48,547 nucleotides of DNA from Pseudonocardia sulfidoxydans NBRC 16205 (lineage in GTDB: Bacteria > Actinomycetota > Actinomycetes > Mycobacteriales > Pseudonocardiaceae), in assembly GCF_007989085.1 (NCBI RefSeq), contig NZ_BJVJ01000049.1:1-48547 (forward strand). The letters are read 5' to 3'. The position numbers and the translations under genes are program-made. This document shows, one piece after another, positions 26,093 to 35,661 of this stretch; the stretch's first letter is position 1; every line of letters starts with the position of its first letter. The notes below the pieces were generated by a model. That model did not search any database and was not told where the DNA came from. It saw nothing but the letters and a program-made list of their open reading frames with translations.

Positions 26093-26548
26093 ATGCAGCT
26101 CGAGCAGATGTACCAGGAGATCATCCTGGACCACTACCGGTCGCCGCACGGGTCGGGTCTGAAGGACCCGTTCGACGCCGAGTCGCAGCAGATCAACCCG
26201 ACGTGCGGCGACGAGATCACGTTGCGCGTCAAGCTCGACGACGCCGGTGAGAAGGTCCTCGACGTCTCCCACGAGACGCTGGGCTGCTCGATCAGCCAGG
26301 CGTCGGCCTCGGTGCTCACCGACCTGGTGATCGGGCAGACCGTCGAGGAGTCGATGAAGGTCCTGGCCGCCTTCCAGGAGATGGCGCAGGGCCGTGGCAA
26401 GGTCGAGCCCGACGAGGAGGTCCTCGGCGACGCCGTGGCCTTCGCGGGAGTGGCCAAGTACCCGGCGCGCGTCAAGTGCGCGCTGCTCGGGTGGATGGCG
26501 TTCAAGGACGCTGTCGTCCGGGTCCAGGACGGGAAGGTGGAGGCATGA
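26093..26548 (+). CDS. sufU: Zinc-dependent sulfurtransferase SufU
   Basis: Accepts sulfur from SufS and passes it to the SufBC2D scaffold. The 151-residue protein has the zinc ligands expected for SufU: Cys38 and Asp40 (NPTCGDE), Cys65 (TLGCSISQAS) and Cys129 (VKCALLGW). The insertion between the second and third cysteine, absent from IscU, marks it as SufU. Its ATG abuts the sufS stop with no gap, and its stop overlaps the next gene. Confidence 0.95.
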   Translation: MQLEQMYQEIILDHYRSPHGSGLKDPFDAESQQINPTCGDEITLRVKLDDAGEKVLDVSHETLGCSISQASASVLTDLVIGQTVEESMKVLAAFQEMAQGRGKVEPDEEVLGDAVAFAGVAKYPARVKCALLGWMAFKDAVVRVQDGKVEA

Positions 26549-26961
26549 GCGACACCGTTGACGAGACCGTGACCGACACGGACGAGGTCGTCCGCGGCGC
26601 GGCAGGAATGCCGGAACCACCCGCGGCTCCGGCTGCGGGTGACACCTCGCTGGACGACATCGAGGAGGCCATGCGCGACGTCGTCGACCCCGAGCTGGGG
26701 ATCAACGTCGTCGACCTGGGTCTGGTGTACGGGCTGGCGGTCGAGGAGAAGACCGCGGTCATCGACATGACGCTGACGTCGGCGGCCTGCCCGCTGACCG
26801 ACGTGATCGAGGAGCAGACCCGCGCGGCGCTGACCAGCGGCCCGACGGGCGGCCTCGTCGACGACATCCGGATCAACTGGGTCTGGATGCCGCCGTGGGG
26901 CCCGGAGAAGATCACCGAGGACGGGCGCGAGCAGCTGCGCGCCCTGGGCTTCCGCGTCTGA
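26545..26961 (+). CDS. sufT: MIP18/DUF59-family Fe-S maturation protein SufT
   Basis: Probable Fe-S cluster maturation factor. The 138-residue protein has a disordered acidic N-terminus (about 40 residues) and a MIP18 domain with VVDPELGINVVDLGLVYGL and the conserved cysteine in TSAACPLTDVIEEQ. A C-terminal NWVWMPPWGPEKITEDGREQL segment is typical of actinobacterial SufT. The ATG at 26545 overlaps the sufU stop (ATGA); upstream in-frame ATG codons lie inside sufU and are rejected. It is the last gene of the suf operon and ends 7 bp before the second 40-bp palindrome. Confidence 0.92.
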   Translation: MSDTVDETVTDTDEVVRGAAGMPEPPAAPAAGDTSLDDIEEAMRDVVDPELGINVVDLGLVYGLAVEEKTAVIDMTLTSAACPLTDVIEEQTRAALTSGPTGGLVDDIRINWVWMPPWGPEKITEDGREQLRALGFRV

Positions 26962-26968
26962 CACCCCT

Positions 26969-27008
26969 GTGAGTGGCGATGGTCGCCATGGCGACCATCG
27001 CCACTCAC
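26969..27008. repeat. 40-bp perfect palindrome, copy 2
   Basis: Perfect palindrome around CCATGG with left half GTGAGTGGCGATGGTCGCCA. Compared with the copy at 3930-3969, two base pairs differ (C-G to T-A and A-T to G-C) and both changes are compensated in the opposite arm. It lies between the convergent suf operon and the usp gene and is likely a shared terminator. Confidence 0.9.
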
Positions 27009-27026
27009 GACCCGTCCGGGCCGTGG

Positions 27027-27476
27027 TCAGGTGGTGTGGACGATGAGCACGTCGACACCGGCACGGCGGGCCGCGTCGGACGGGACCGAGCCCAACAGCC
27101 TGCCCGACAACGTGTTCAGTCCGCGGTTGCCGACGACGAGCAGGTCGGCGTCGTGGTCGCGGACCGCGGCGCGCAGGACGTCGACGGGGGATCCGTCGAC
27201 GGCGTGGGTCGCGACGTCGGTGGCGCCGGCGGCCCTGGCCCGGTCCGCGGCCTCGCGCAGTGCCTCCTCGGCCGGGGTCCACCCGCGCACGAGGTGGGCC
27301 TCGCCCTTGAGGGCGTCCTCGGCGGCGGCGGTGTCGCCGGGATCGGCCGGGGTGTAGGCGGACACGATGAGCAGCCGGGCCCCGGTGTCCGCGGCGACCC
27401 CACCGGCCCGGTCGACGGCGGCGAACGACGTCGCCGAGCCGTCGGTGCCGACGACGATGGTCTTGTAGGCGGGCAT
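27027..27476 (-). CDS. Universal stress protein (UspA family)
   Basis: Single-domain 149-residue USP. The N-terminal strand KTIVVGTDGSATS carries the conserved Asp12, and the ATP-binding pattern G-x2-G-x9-G-S is present at Gly116, Gly119, Gly129 and Ser130 (GNRGLNTLSGRLLGS). It is therefore expected to bind ATP. The ATG is preceded by GGAGGA on the minus strand. It converges on the suf operon. The role is not determined by sequence; homologues are induced by hypoxia and other stresses in Mycobacterium. Confidence 0.92.
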   Translation of the reverse strand: MPAYKTIVVGTDGSATSFAAVDRAGGVAADTGARLLIVSAYTPADPGDTAAAEDALKGEAHLVRGWTPAEEALREAADRARAAGATDVATHAVDGSPVDVLRAAVRDHDADLLVVGNRGLNTLSGRLLGSVPSDAARRAGVDVLIVHTT

Positions 27477-27544
27477 GGGTCCTCCGGCTCCGCAGGCGCG
27501 CGGGGTGTGGGTCGGGCCGGACCGCCACGGTCCGTGCGCGGAGG

Positions 27545-28816
27545 CTACCGCCGGTAACGGCGTTGTGCGGCGCCCGGCGCGCGACGGTCACCCGGATCGG
27601 GTCCCAGCGCCGGCGCGGCCGGGAGCATCGCGGGCCCGACGAGCCGCCCGCGCAGCCCCCAGCGGGACCGGCCGAACAGTGCGGTCATCGCGGCCGTGGT
27701 GGCGCCCAGGTCGTCGCGGGCGGTCAGGTAGGCCCAGCGGTGCCGGGCGGGCAGCGCGAGGAACGTGTCGAAGAACGCCGGCACAGCCTGCGACGGCATG
27801 CGCAGCAACGCCTCCAGCCCGCGGCGACGCAGCGCGTGCACCGCGCGGGCGCCGGGCGTCCACAGCACGTCGCGGTCGGCGCGTGCGACCGCGGCGGCAC
27901 CGGTGTCGCCGTCGCCGAGCGCCCCGGCGAGGGCGGCGGCGACCCGTGGGGCGAGTGTCAGCGCGGTGGCGACGCTGAACCCGGTGGCGGGATGGATCAG
28001 CGGTGCGGCGGCCCCGAACCCGAGGACGCCCGGGCGGCTGTCGCGGGGCGTGTCGACGGGGAACCGGACCCGTTCGACGCGGGCGTCGGTGGGCACCGGG
28101 ATGCCGTGGTGGGCCAGCCGGGCGTGCAGCCGGTCGCGCAGCACGTCCAGCGGCAGCCCGGGACGCCGGGCGAGCGAGGTCTCCTCCAGCAGCACCGTGC
28201 CGTCACCGAGGGGGACGCCGTAGAGGAACGTCGGCCAGCCGCCGGCGCCGTGGTCCGGGCGCCAGTCCATGAACAGCGCCTCGCCCGCTGCCACGACCGG
28301 TGCGGCCGCGGCGGCCGGGACCACGACGCCGTGCGCGGTCTGCTCGGCGTGGACCCGGTCCCGCCACGGGCCGGCACCCAACGGCCTGCGGTGGCCACCG
28401 GCGTCGACGACGATCCGCGCGGTGACGGAGTCCTCCTCGCCGCCGGTCACGGCGACGCGGTGCGGCGACAGCAGCGCCGCGGCCCGGCCCGTGACGACGC
28501 GGACGCCCCCGCGGTCCATGGCGTCGTCGAGGTGGGCGCGCAGCGCCGGGGTGTCGAGCACCGCGTAGTCCCAGCCGAGCAAGTGCTCGCCGACGGCGAC
28601 CGCCCGGCCCGTCGCGCGGGAGGCCACGACGTCGGCCGGGAGGTCGGGGGGCAGCTCGTCGGCCCACGCGGCGAAGGTGGAACGCCACGGCCGTTGCGGC
28701 GCCGGGTCGAGCAGCGTCGTCGGGAGTCCGCGGGCCGCGCACGCCGCGGCCAGCGCGCGGCCCGCCGGCCCGCCCCCGACGATGAGGACGTCCGCGGTTG
28801 CAGGCGCGCCGGCCAC
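27545..28816 (-). CDS. Lycopene cyclase family protein
   Basis: FAD/NAD(P)-binding protein related to CrtY/CrtL lycopene beta-cyclases, which close the end rings of lycopene to form beta-carotene. The 423-residue protein starts with a dinucleotide-binding GGGPAGRALA at about 13-22. Diagnostic cyclase segments are YAVLDTPALRAHLD, ALFMDWRPDHG, FLYGVPLGDGTVLLEETSLA and HPATGFSVATAL. The GTG at 28816 lies 2 bp after the SDR stop codon; the longer frame upstream is SDR in another frame. No other carotenoid gene (crtE, crtB, crtI) is in the window, so it must work with genes elsewhere. Confidence 0.85.
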   Translation of the reverse strand: MAGAPATADVLIVGGGPAGRALAAACAARGLPTTLLDPAPQRPWRSTFAAWADELPPDLPADVVASRATGRAVAVGEHLLGWDYAVLDTPALRAHLDDAMDRGGVRVVTGRAAALLSPHRVAVTGGEEDSVTARIVVDAGGHRRPLGAGPWRDRVHAEQTAHGVVVPAAAAAPVVAAGEALFMDWRPDHGAGGWPTFLYGVPLGDGTVLLEETSLARRPGLPLDVLRDRLHARLAHHGIPVPTDARVERVRFPVDTPRDSRPGVLGFGAAAPLIHPATGFSVATALTLAPRVAAALAGALGDGDTGAAAVARADRDVLWTPGARAVHALRRRGLEALLRMPSQAVPAFFDTFLALPARHRWAYLTARDDLGATTAAMTALFGRSRWGLRGRLVGPAMLPAAPALGPDPGDRRAPGAAQRRYRR

Positions 28817-28818
28817 GC

Positions 28819-29625
28819 TCAGCCCGCGCCGCCGGTCGCGAGCAGCCCGCCGTCGACCAGGACGGTCTCGCCGCTGATCCAGGAGGCCGCGTCGGAGGCG
28901 AGGAAGCCGACCAGCGACGCCACGTCGGCCGGGGTGCCGAGCCGCTGCATGGGGTAGCGCGCCGCGACGCCCTCCTCGTCGTGGGCGTAGAGCGCCGTCG
29001 CGAACCGGGTCTTCACGACGGCCGGCGCGACGGCGTTGACCCGGATCCGCGGGCCCAGCTCGGCGGCGAGCTCGGAGGTCAGCCGGATCAGCGCCGCCTT
29101 GGACGCGCCGTAGGCGGCGATGGCGCGCGTGGAGCGGATGCCCGCGATCGACGCGATGTTGACGACGGCTCCGCCGTGCCCGGCCATCCACGCCCTGTGC
29201 GCGAGCTGGACGAACCCGAGCGCGGCGACGACGTTGACGTCGAAGATCTTGCGGACCGCGTCGAGGTCGGCGTCCATGAGCGGGCCGTGGACCGGGTTGA
29301 TGCCCGCGTTGTTGACCAGCACGTCGAGGTGGCCGAACGCGGCGACGGTGCGGGTGACGGCCTCGGCGCGGGCGTCGGCGTCGCCCGCGTTGCCGGCGAT
29401 CCCGGCGACGCGCGACGCGTCCCCGGCGGCGGGCCCCGCGACCAGCGCCGCGACGGCGTCCTCGAGCTCCGGGGGTTTGCGTGCGGTGATCGTGACGGCG
29501 GCGCCTCGACGCAGCAGCTCCGCGGCGACGGCCAGCCCGATACCGCGGCTCGCACCGGTCACCAGGGCGGCGCGGCCGGTCATGTCGACCGGTGTCGCCG
29601 GGCCGGGTCCGCTGATGTCCTCCAC
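28819..29625 (-). CDS. Short-chain dehydrogenase/reductase (SDR family)
   Basis: Classical SDR of 268 residues. The cofactor motif TGASRGIG is at 23-30, NNAG at 105-108, and the catalytic Ser159, Tyr172 and Lys176 are in the usual S-x12-Y-x3-K spacing. The substrate cannot be read from sequence. An alternative start is the ATG at residue 15, which would begin the protein right before the Rossmann fold. It is followed within 2 bp by the lycopene cyclase gene, so the two are co-expressed and could act in the same pathway, but that is only an inference. Confidence 0.9.
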   Translation of the reverse strand: MEDISGPGPATPVDMTGRAALVTGASRGIGLAVAAELLRRGAAVTITARKPPELEDAVAALVAGPAAGDASRVAGIAGNAGDADARAEAVTRTVAAFGHLDVLVNNAGINPVHGPLMDADLDAVRKIFDVNVVAALGFVQLAHRAWMAGHGGAVVNIASIAGIRSTRAIAAYGASKAALIRLTSELAAELGPRIRVNAVAPAVVKTRFATALYAHDEEGVAARYPMQRLGTPADVASLVGFLASDAASWISGETVLVDGGLLATGGAG

Positions 29626-29736
29626 ACCCCGGAGCCTATTGGCCGGGGACCGCGCGGGCGGGCCGGGACGTGACCCGGGACGTGACGTCGACGACGTCGC
29701 CCCCTATATGCCGCGAGGTTCGCGGGACCGGGCCGG

Positions 29737-29766
29737 TACCCTGGGCAGGTGATCCGGATCGGGTAG
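29737..29766 (+). promoter_or_regulatory. Candidate promoter and leaderless five-codon leader ORF before the ABC-F gene
   Basis: TACCCT at 29737-29742 is a -10-like hexamer. Six bases later, at 29749, a GTG opens a five-codon ORF (V-I-R-I-G, stop at 29764-29766). Transcription from the -10 would start on this GTG, making it a leaderless leader peptide. About 67 nt separate it from the ABC-F start. No strong terminator hairpin is visible in that stretch; a 5-bp stem CTCGC/GCGAG is. Confidence 0.4.
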
Positions 29767-29833
29767 CGCCCTCGCGCGATGTGCGAGCCGTCCCGCCTGC
29801 CTGTGACCGTCCCCGGATTCTGGAGCTCTTCTC

Positions 29834-31453
<1,620 letters not shown>

Positions 31454-31702
31454 GCGCGTCGTGGCGCCGTCCGGCGATCACGCCACACGGTCGTCGCGGG
31501 GCCGAAATACCCGGATGACCTCGTCGAACTGCCACTGAGCGCGATGATCACCCGTCCGCGTGATCCGTTCGGGGGAACCGTTCACCGATCATCGAGTCGA
31601 TCACCTGGCACGTTCCTGGCCGGTGGCCGATCATTGCCGCACCGCGAGCCGAGCGGGGCTCGGGGGCCGCGGACGGCCCGCGGCGCGGCGGAGGAGGTCA
31701 GT

Positions 31703-31912
31703 GTGGCCGACCTGAAGAAGGGCGCCCGCATCACCGGGGCGCAACGCGACAAGCTCGCGACGGACCTGAAGAAGAAGTACGAGAAGGGCGCGAGCATCCG
31801 CGCGCTCGCCGAGCAGACGGGACGGTCCTACGGGTTCGTGCACCGGGTGCTCAGCGAGACCGGGGTGACGCTGCGCGGACGGGGCGGCGCGACCCGCACC
31901 AAGAAGAAGTAG
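31703..31912 (+). CDS. Small helix-turn-helix protein (Rv1473A-like)
   Basis: A 69-residue basic protein with one helix-turn-helix: LATDLKKKYEKGASIRALAEQTGRSYGFVHRVLSETG, followed by a Gly/Arg/Lys-rich tail (LRGRGGATRTKKK). The HTH resembles the DNA-binding end of resolvases. The GTG at 31703 is chosen because GAGGAGG at 31691-31697 is five bases upstream and the protein then begins like its homologues (VADLKKGARITGAQRDKL). The frame is open to 31544 but the extra residues look non-coding. It occupies the same place after the ABC-F gene as Rv1473A of M. tuberculosis. Function unknown; likely nucleic-acid binding. Confidence 0.85.
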   Translation: MADLKKGARITGAQRDKLATDLKKKYEKGASIRALAEQTGRSYGFVHRVLSETGVTLRGRGGATRTKKK

Positions 31913-32067
31913 TCCGGCGGGCCCGTCTCCGCGGGTCCGGCGAGGTACGCCCGGCGTGCACGCCCTGGTCCGACGTGCACGGTGGGCGCCCCGGTGGCGA
32001 CGGGTAGCGTCGCCGTCCGGGGGTGGGCGTCCGGTCCGCCCCGTCCGAGACCGAAGGCGGGAACGAC

Positions 32068-32901
32068 GTGAGCGCTGCGCACCCGGTGGACGCTGCGACA
32101 GGGGACAGCCCGGTCGACACCGAGCTCCTCGACCGTGGCGGGGTGGCCCTGGCGATCGACGGCGCCAGGGCGACGGTCACCCTCGACCGGCCCGACCGCC
32201 TCAACGCGCAGACCCCGGACACGTGGGCGGCCCTCGCCGCGATCGGTGCCGGGCTGCCCGCCGCCGTCCGGGCCGTCGTGGTGCGGGGCGCGGGCCGTTC
32301 CTTCTCCGCGGGGCTCGACAAGCGGCTCTTCACCCCCGAAGGCATCGACGGCACGCCCGGCATCGGCCACATCGCCGGGCTCTCCGACGCCGAGGGCGAC
32401 GCCACGATCGCGCGCTACCAGGAGGGCTTCGTCTGGCTGCGCCACCCGCAGCGGCTCACCGTCGCCGGCGTCCAGGGCCACGCCATCGGCGGCGGGTTCC
32501 AGCTCGCGCTGGCCTGCGACCTGCGGATCGCCGCCGACGACGCGCAGTTCAGCATGGCCGAGACGATGCTCGGCATCGTCCCCGACCTCGGCGGCACCGT
32601 CCCGCTCGTGCGCGCCGTCGGCTACGCCCGCGCCGTCGAGATCTGCCTGTCGGGCCGCCGGGTCGGCGCCGAGGAGGCGCTGGCGATCGGGCTGGTCCAG
32701 CAGGTCGTGCCCGCCGCCGAGCTCGACACGGCCGTCGACACGCTCGTCACCGCGCTGACCGCCGCGCCCGCCGGGGCCGCCCGGGAGACACTGACCCTGC
32801 TCGCCGGCGTCGCCGACGGGATCGACCCCGCGGCGGCGCTCGCCGCCGAACGCGCCGCGCAGCTGCGCCGGCTGCGCTCGCTGGCAGCGGGCGAGGGCTG
32901 A
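32068..32901 (+). CDS. Enoyl-CoA hydratase/isomerase (crotonase) family protein
   Basis: Crotonase-fold protein of 277 residues that should bind an acyl-CoA. The oxyanion-hole segments FSAGLDKRLF (about 79-88) and GHAIGGGFQLALACD (about 137-151) are present. Of the two hydratase glutamates, the first position is Gln145 (GGGFQ instead of GGGCE), while the second is kept as Glu165 (MAETMLG). It may therefore be an isomerase or have another activity instead of a classical hydratase. The GTG at 32068 is chosen from its purine-rich upstream AAGGCGGG; GTG at 32023 would add 15 residues. A TAGCGT at 32005-32010 could be the -10. Confidence 0.85.
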   Translation: MSAAHPVDAATGDSPVDTELLDRGGVALAIDGARATVTLDRPDRLNAQTPDTWAALAAIGAGLPAAVRAVVVRGAGRSFSAGLDKRLFTPEGIDGTPGIGHIAGLSDAEGDATIARYQEGFVWLRHPQRLTVAGVQGHAIGGGFQLALACDLRIAADDAQFSMAETMLGIVPDLGGTVPLVRAVGYARAVEICLSGRRVGAEEALAIGLVQQVVPAAELDTAVDTLVTALTAAPAGAARETLTLLAGVADGIDPAAALAAERAAQLRRLRSLAAGEG

Positions 32902-32949
32902 CCGGCTCCCGGCCGGGCTCCCGCAGGTGCGCAGCCGGGAGGTGACGGG

Positions 32950-34947
32950 GTGGACAACAGGTTCAGGGTGATGAGCGGCGTCGTGCGCGCCGCCGACGCG
33001 CCACGGAAGATCACCCCGGGCACGGCCCGGCGGATCTGGGAGTTCGCGCGCCCGCACCGCGGCGGCATCACCGCGTTCCTCGTCCTCACCGTCGCCTCCG
33101 CCGTGATCGGGGTGGTGACGCCGCTGCTGGCCGGCAAGGTCGTCGACGCCATCGTCCACAGCGGTGGCGGGCAGCCGGGCGCGGCGCAGGTCGCGGCGGG
33201 CGTCGTCCTCGGCCTCGCCGGCGGGATCGCCGCCCTCGCCGTCAGCGACGCCGCACTCGGGCTGGTGTCACGCTGGTTCTCCGCGCGGGTGGGGGAGCAG
33301 CTGATCGTCGACCTGCGGTCCGCGGTGTACGAGCACGTGCAGCGCATGCCGATCGCGTTCTTCACCCGCACCCGCACCGGTGCGCTGGTGAGCCGGCTCA
33401 ACAACGACGTGATCGGCGCCCAGTCGGCCATCACCTCGACGCTCGCGAACCTCGTCAGCAACGCGATCGCGCTCGTCCTCGCGCTCGTCGTCATGCTCGG
33501 CCTCGCGTGGCAGGTCACGCTGTGCGCGCTGGTCCTGCTGCCCGTCTTCATCGTCCCGGCGCGACGGATGGGGCACCGGATCGCCGACCTGCGCCGCGAG
33601 TCGGCCAACCTCAACGCGTCGATGAGCGCGCAGATGACCGAGCGGTTCTCCGCGCCCGGCGCGACGCTCGTGACCCTGTTCGGCCGGCCCGCGGAGGAAG
33701 CCGCCGAGTTCCGCGTCCGCGCCGTGCGGGTCCGCGACATCGGGGTGCGGACGGCGATGGTGTCGCGCGTGTTCGTCACCGCGCTGTCGCTGGTGTCGGC
33801 GCTGGCCCAGGCCCTCGTCTACGGCCTCGGCGGGTGGCTCGCCGTCACCGGGCGGATCGAGGCGGGCACCGTCGTCTCGCTCGCCCTGCTGCTCACCCGC
33901 CTCTACAGCCCGATGACCGCGCTGGCCAACGCCCGTGTCGACGTCATGACCGCGCTGGTGTCGTTCGAGCGGGTCTTCGAGGTGCTCGACCTCGAACCGA
34001 TGATCACCGAACGGCCCGGCGCCGTGGCGGTGCCCGACGGGCCGCTCGGCGTCGTGTTCCGCGACGTCCGGTTCGGCTACCCGGGCGCGCAGCAGGTGTC
34101 GCTGGCCTCCCTGGAGGAGGTCGCGGTGCTCGACGACCGCGCCGGCCGCGAGGTGCTGCACGGCGTCGATCTCGAGGTCGCGCCCGCCACGATGCTCGCG
34201 CTGGTCGGGTCGTCGGGTGCGGGGAAGTCGACGATCGCCTCCCTCGTCCCGCGGCTCTACGACGTCGACAGCGGATCGGTCGAGGTCGGCGGCGTCGACG
34301 TGCGGGACCTGACGTTCGCGTCGCTGCGCGGGGCGGTCGGCGTCGTCACCCAGGACGGGCACCTGTTCCACGACACGGTCGCCGCGAACCTGCGCTACGC
34401 GGGCCCCGACGCCTCCGACGACGAGCTGTGGTCGGCGCTGCGCCGCGCCCGCCTCGACGACATGGTCGCGGCGCTGCCCGACGGGCTCGACACCGTCGTG
34501 GGGGAGCGCGGCTACCGCCTCTCCGGCGGTGAACGTCAGCGGCTGACGATCGCGCGGCTGCTGCTGGCCCGGCCGCGGGTCGTGATCCTCGACGAGGCGA
34601 CCGCGCACCTCGACTCGGAGTCCGAGGCGGCCGTGCAGGAGGCGCTGGCCGAGGCGCTCGTCGGGCGGACCGCCGTCGTCATCGCGCACCGGCTCTCGAC
34701 GGTCCGCGCCGCGGACACGATCGCCGTCGTCGAGGCCGGGCGGGTGGTGGAGCGCGGCACCCACGACGCGTTGCTCGCCGCCGACGGCCGGTACGCGGTG
34801 CTGTACCGCACGCAGTTCGCCGGCCGGCAGGCCTCCTCCGACGTGGACGTGGATGTGGACGTGGACGTGGACGACGGGGTGTGCGGGATCGACGGCTGCA
34901 CGGTGCCCCACGGTGGGCCGCACCGTGTCGACGGTCTCGTCGACTGA
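32950..34947 (+). CDS. ABC exporter, fused membrane and ATPase domains, with unusual C-terminal tail
   Basis: Half-transporter of the type I exporter class that works as a dimer. The 665-residue protein has a six-helix membrane domain (about 30-330, with MPIAFFTRTRTGALVSRLNND as coupling segment) and an ATPase domain with Walker A GSSGAGKST starting at 420, signature LSGGERQR starting at 524 and Walker B VVILDEAT at about 543-550. After the ATPase domain comes a run of Asp-Val pairs (631-642) and then VCGIDGCTVPHGGPH with Cys645, Cys650, His654 and His658. This tail is not standard for the family. GGAGGTGA directly upstream supports the GTG start. acnR is convergent with it. The substrate is unknown. 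Confidence 0.9.
   Translation: MDNRFRVMSGVVRAADAPRKITPGTARRIWEFARPHRGGITAFLVLTVASAVIGVVTPLLAGKVVDAIVHSGGGQPGAAQVAAGVVLGLAGGIAALAVSDAALGLVSRWFSARVGEQLIVDLRSAVYEHVQRMPIAFFTRTRTGALVSRLNNDVIGAQSAITSTLANLVSNAIALVLALVVMLGLAWQVTLCALVLLPVFIVPARRMGHRIADLRRESANLNASMSAQMTERFSAPGATLVTLFGRPAEEAAEFRVRAVRVRDIGVRTAMVSRVFVTALSLVSALAQALVYGLGGWLAVTGRIEAGTVVSLALLLTRLYSPMTALANARVDVMTALVSFERVFEVLDLEPMITERPGAVAVPDGPLGVVFRDVRFGYPGAQQVSLASLEEVAVLDDRAGREVLHGVDLEVAPATMLALVGSSGAGKSTIASLVPRLYDVDSGSVEVGGVDVRDLTFASLRGAVGVVTQDGHLFHDTVAANLRYAGPDASDDELWSALRRARLDDMVAALPDGLDTVVGERGYRLSGGERQRLTIARLLLARPRVVILDEATAHLDSESEAAVQEALAEALVGRTAVVIAHRLSTVRAADTIAVVEAGRVVERGTHDALLAADGRYAVLYRTQFAGRQASSDVDVDVDVDVDDGVCGIDGCTVPHGGPHRVDGLVD
34840..34875 (+). 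repeat. Hexanucleotide GACGTG/GATGTG tandem repeat inside the ABC exporter gene
   Basis: Five near-identical six-base units encode alternating Asp and Val (residues 631-640), followed by Asp-Asp. The repeat is in frame, so gain or loss of units would change the tail length without a frameshift. Confidence 0.9.
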
Positions 34948-34965
34948 GCGTCGACAGGTGCCGGC

Positions 34966-35556
34966 TCAGACGTCGGCCGGCGAGCCACCCGCCCGGCGCA
35001 CCGACTGCTCCACGACGTCGAGCACGTTCCCCAGCTCGCCCGCCGGCAGCCCCATCGCCAGGTGTGACACCAGCCCCTCGAGGACGAGCTCCAGGTACTG
35101 CGTCAGCACCGTGAGGTCGACGTCGGCGCGCAGCGCGCCCGAGGCCGCCTGCCGTTCCAGACGCGCCCGGGTCGCGCCCGTCAGCTCCGCCGAGTACGCC
35201 TGCCACGACTCGCGGAACGTCGGGTCCGTGCGGGCCTTGCGCGCCATCTCCAGGTACGTCCCGGTCCAGCCCGCCGGGCGGCTGTCGGGGGAGGAGAGCA
35301 GCTCGCGCATGACCTGGACCAGGCCCTGCTCGGCGACGACCTCGGCCATCATCCGCGCATCCTGCTCGGCGATCGCGAGGAACAGTGCCTGCTTGTCGCG
35401 GAAGTAGTGGAAGATCGCGCCGCGCGACATCCCCGTGGTCTGTTCGAGCCTGCGCACCGTCGCGCCCTCGTACCCGTGACGGGCGAAGCAGGCGCGCGCA
35501 CCGTCGAGGATCTGACGGCGGCGCGCCTCGAGCTGGTCGGAGCTGACGCGGGGCAC
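34966..35556 (-). CDS. acnR: TetR-family aconitase repressor AcnR
   Basis: DNA-binding repressor of aconitase. The 196-residue protein closely follows the pattern of corynebacterial and mycobacterial AcnR: RRQILDGARACFARHGYEGATVRRLEQTTGMSRGAIFHYFRDKQALF in the N-terminal HTH, then AEVVAEQGLVQVMRELL, and a C-terminal LELVLEGLVSHLAMG and VLDVVEQSVRR. In those genera acnR directly follows acn. Here acnA lies at 44041-46839 on the same strand, with about 8.5 kb of other genes between. The start is a GTG, and a palindrome just upstream is a likely autoregulatory operator. Assignment is by recognition of sequence pattern, not by a search. Confidence 0.85.
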   Translation of the reverse strand: MPRVSSDQLEARRRQILDGARACFARHGYEGATVRRLEQTTGMSRGAIFHYFRDKQALFLAIAEQDARMMAEVVAEQGLVQVMRELLSSPDSRPAGWTGTYLEMARKARTDPTFRESWQAYSAELTGATRARLERQAASGALRADVDLTVLTQYLELVLEGLVSHLAMGLPAGELGNVLDVVEQSVRRAGGSPADV

Positions 35557-35568
35557 GAAGCCAGTATT

Positions 35569-35580
35569 CCGTACGTACGG
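35569..35580. promoter_or_regulatory. Palindromic operator upstream of acnR
   Basis: CCGTACGTACGG is a perfect 12-bp palindrome 12 bp upstream of the acnR GTG, in the divergent acnR/egtA promoter region. On the minus strand AATACT follows it and ends six bases before the GTG, so it could be the -10 of a leaderless acnR transcript. Such palindromes are typical TetR-family sites. Confidence 0.65.
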
Positions 35581-35661
35581 ATTGCGGCCGAGTCCTGCCG
35601 GACGTGTCCCGGCAACCTGATGGCCGCTCCCGGATCGTCGGCGAATGTCGGTCCCCGCGAG

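Noticed and set aside
31544..31702. N-terminal extension of the small HTH protein
   Set aside because: Composition changes sharply before the GTG at 31703, which has a good ribosome binding site.
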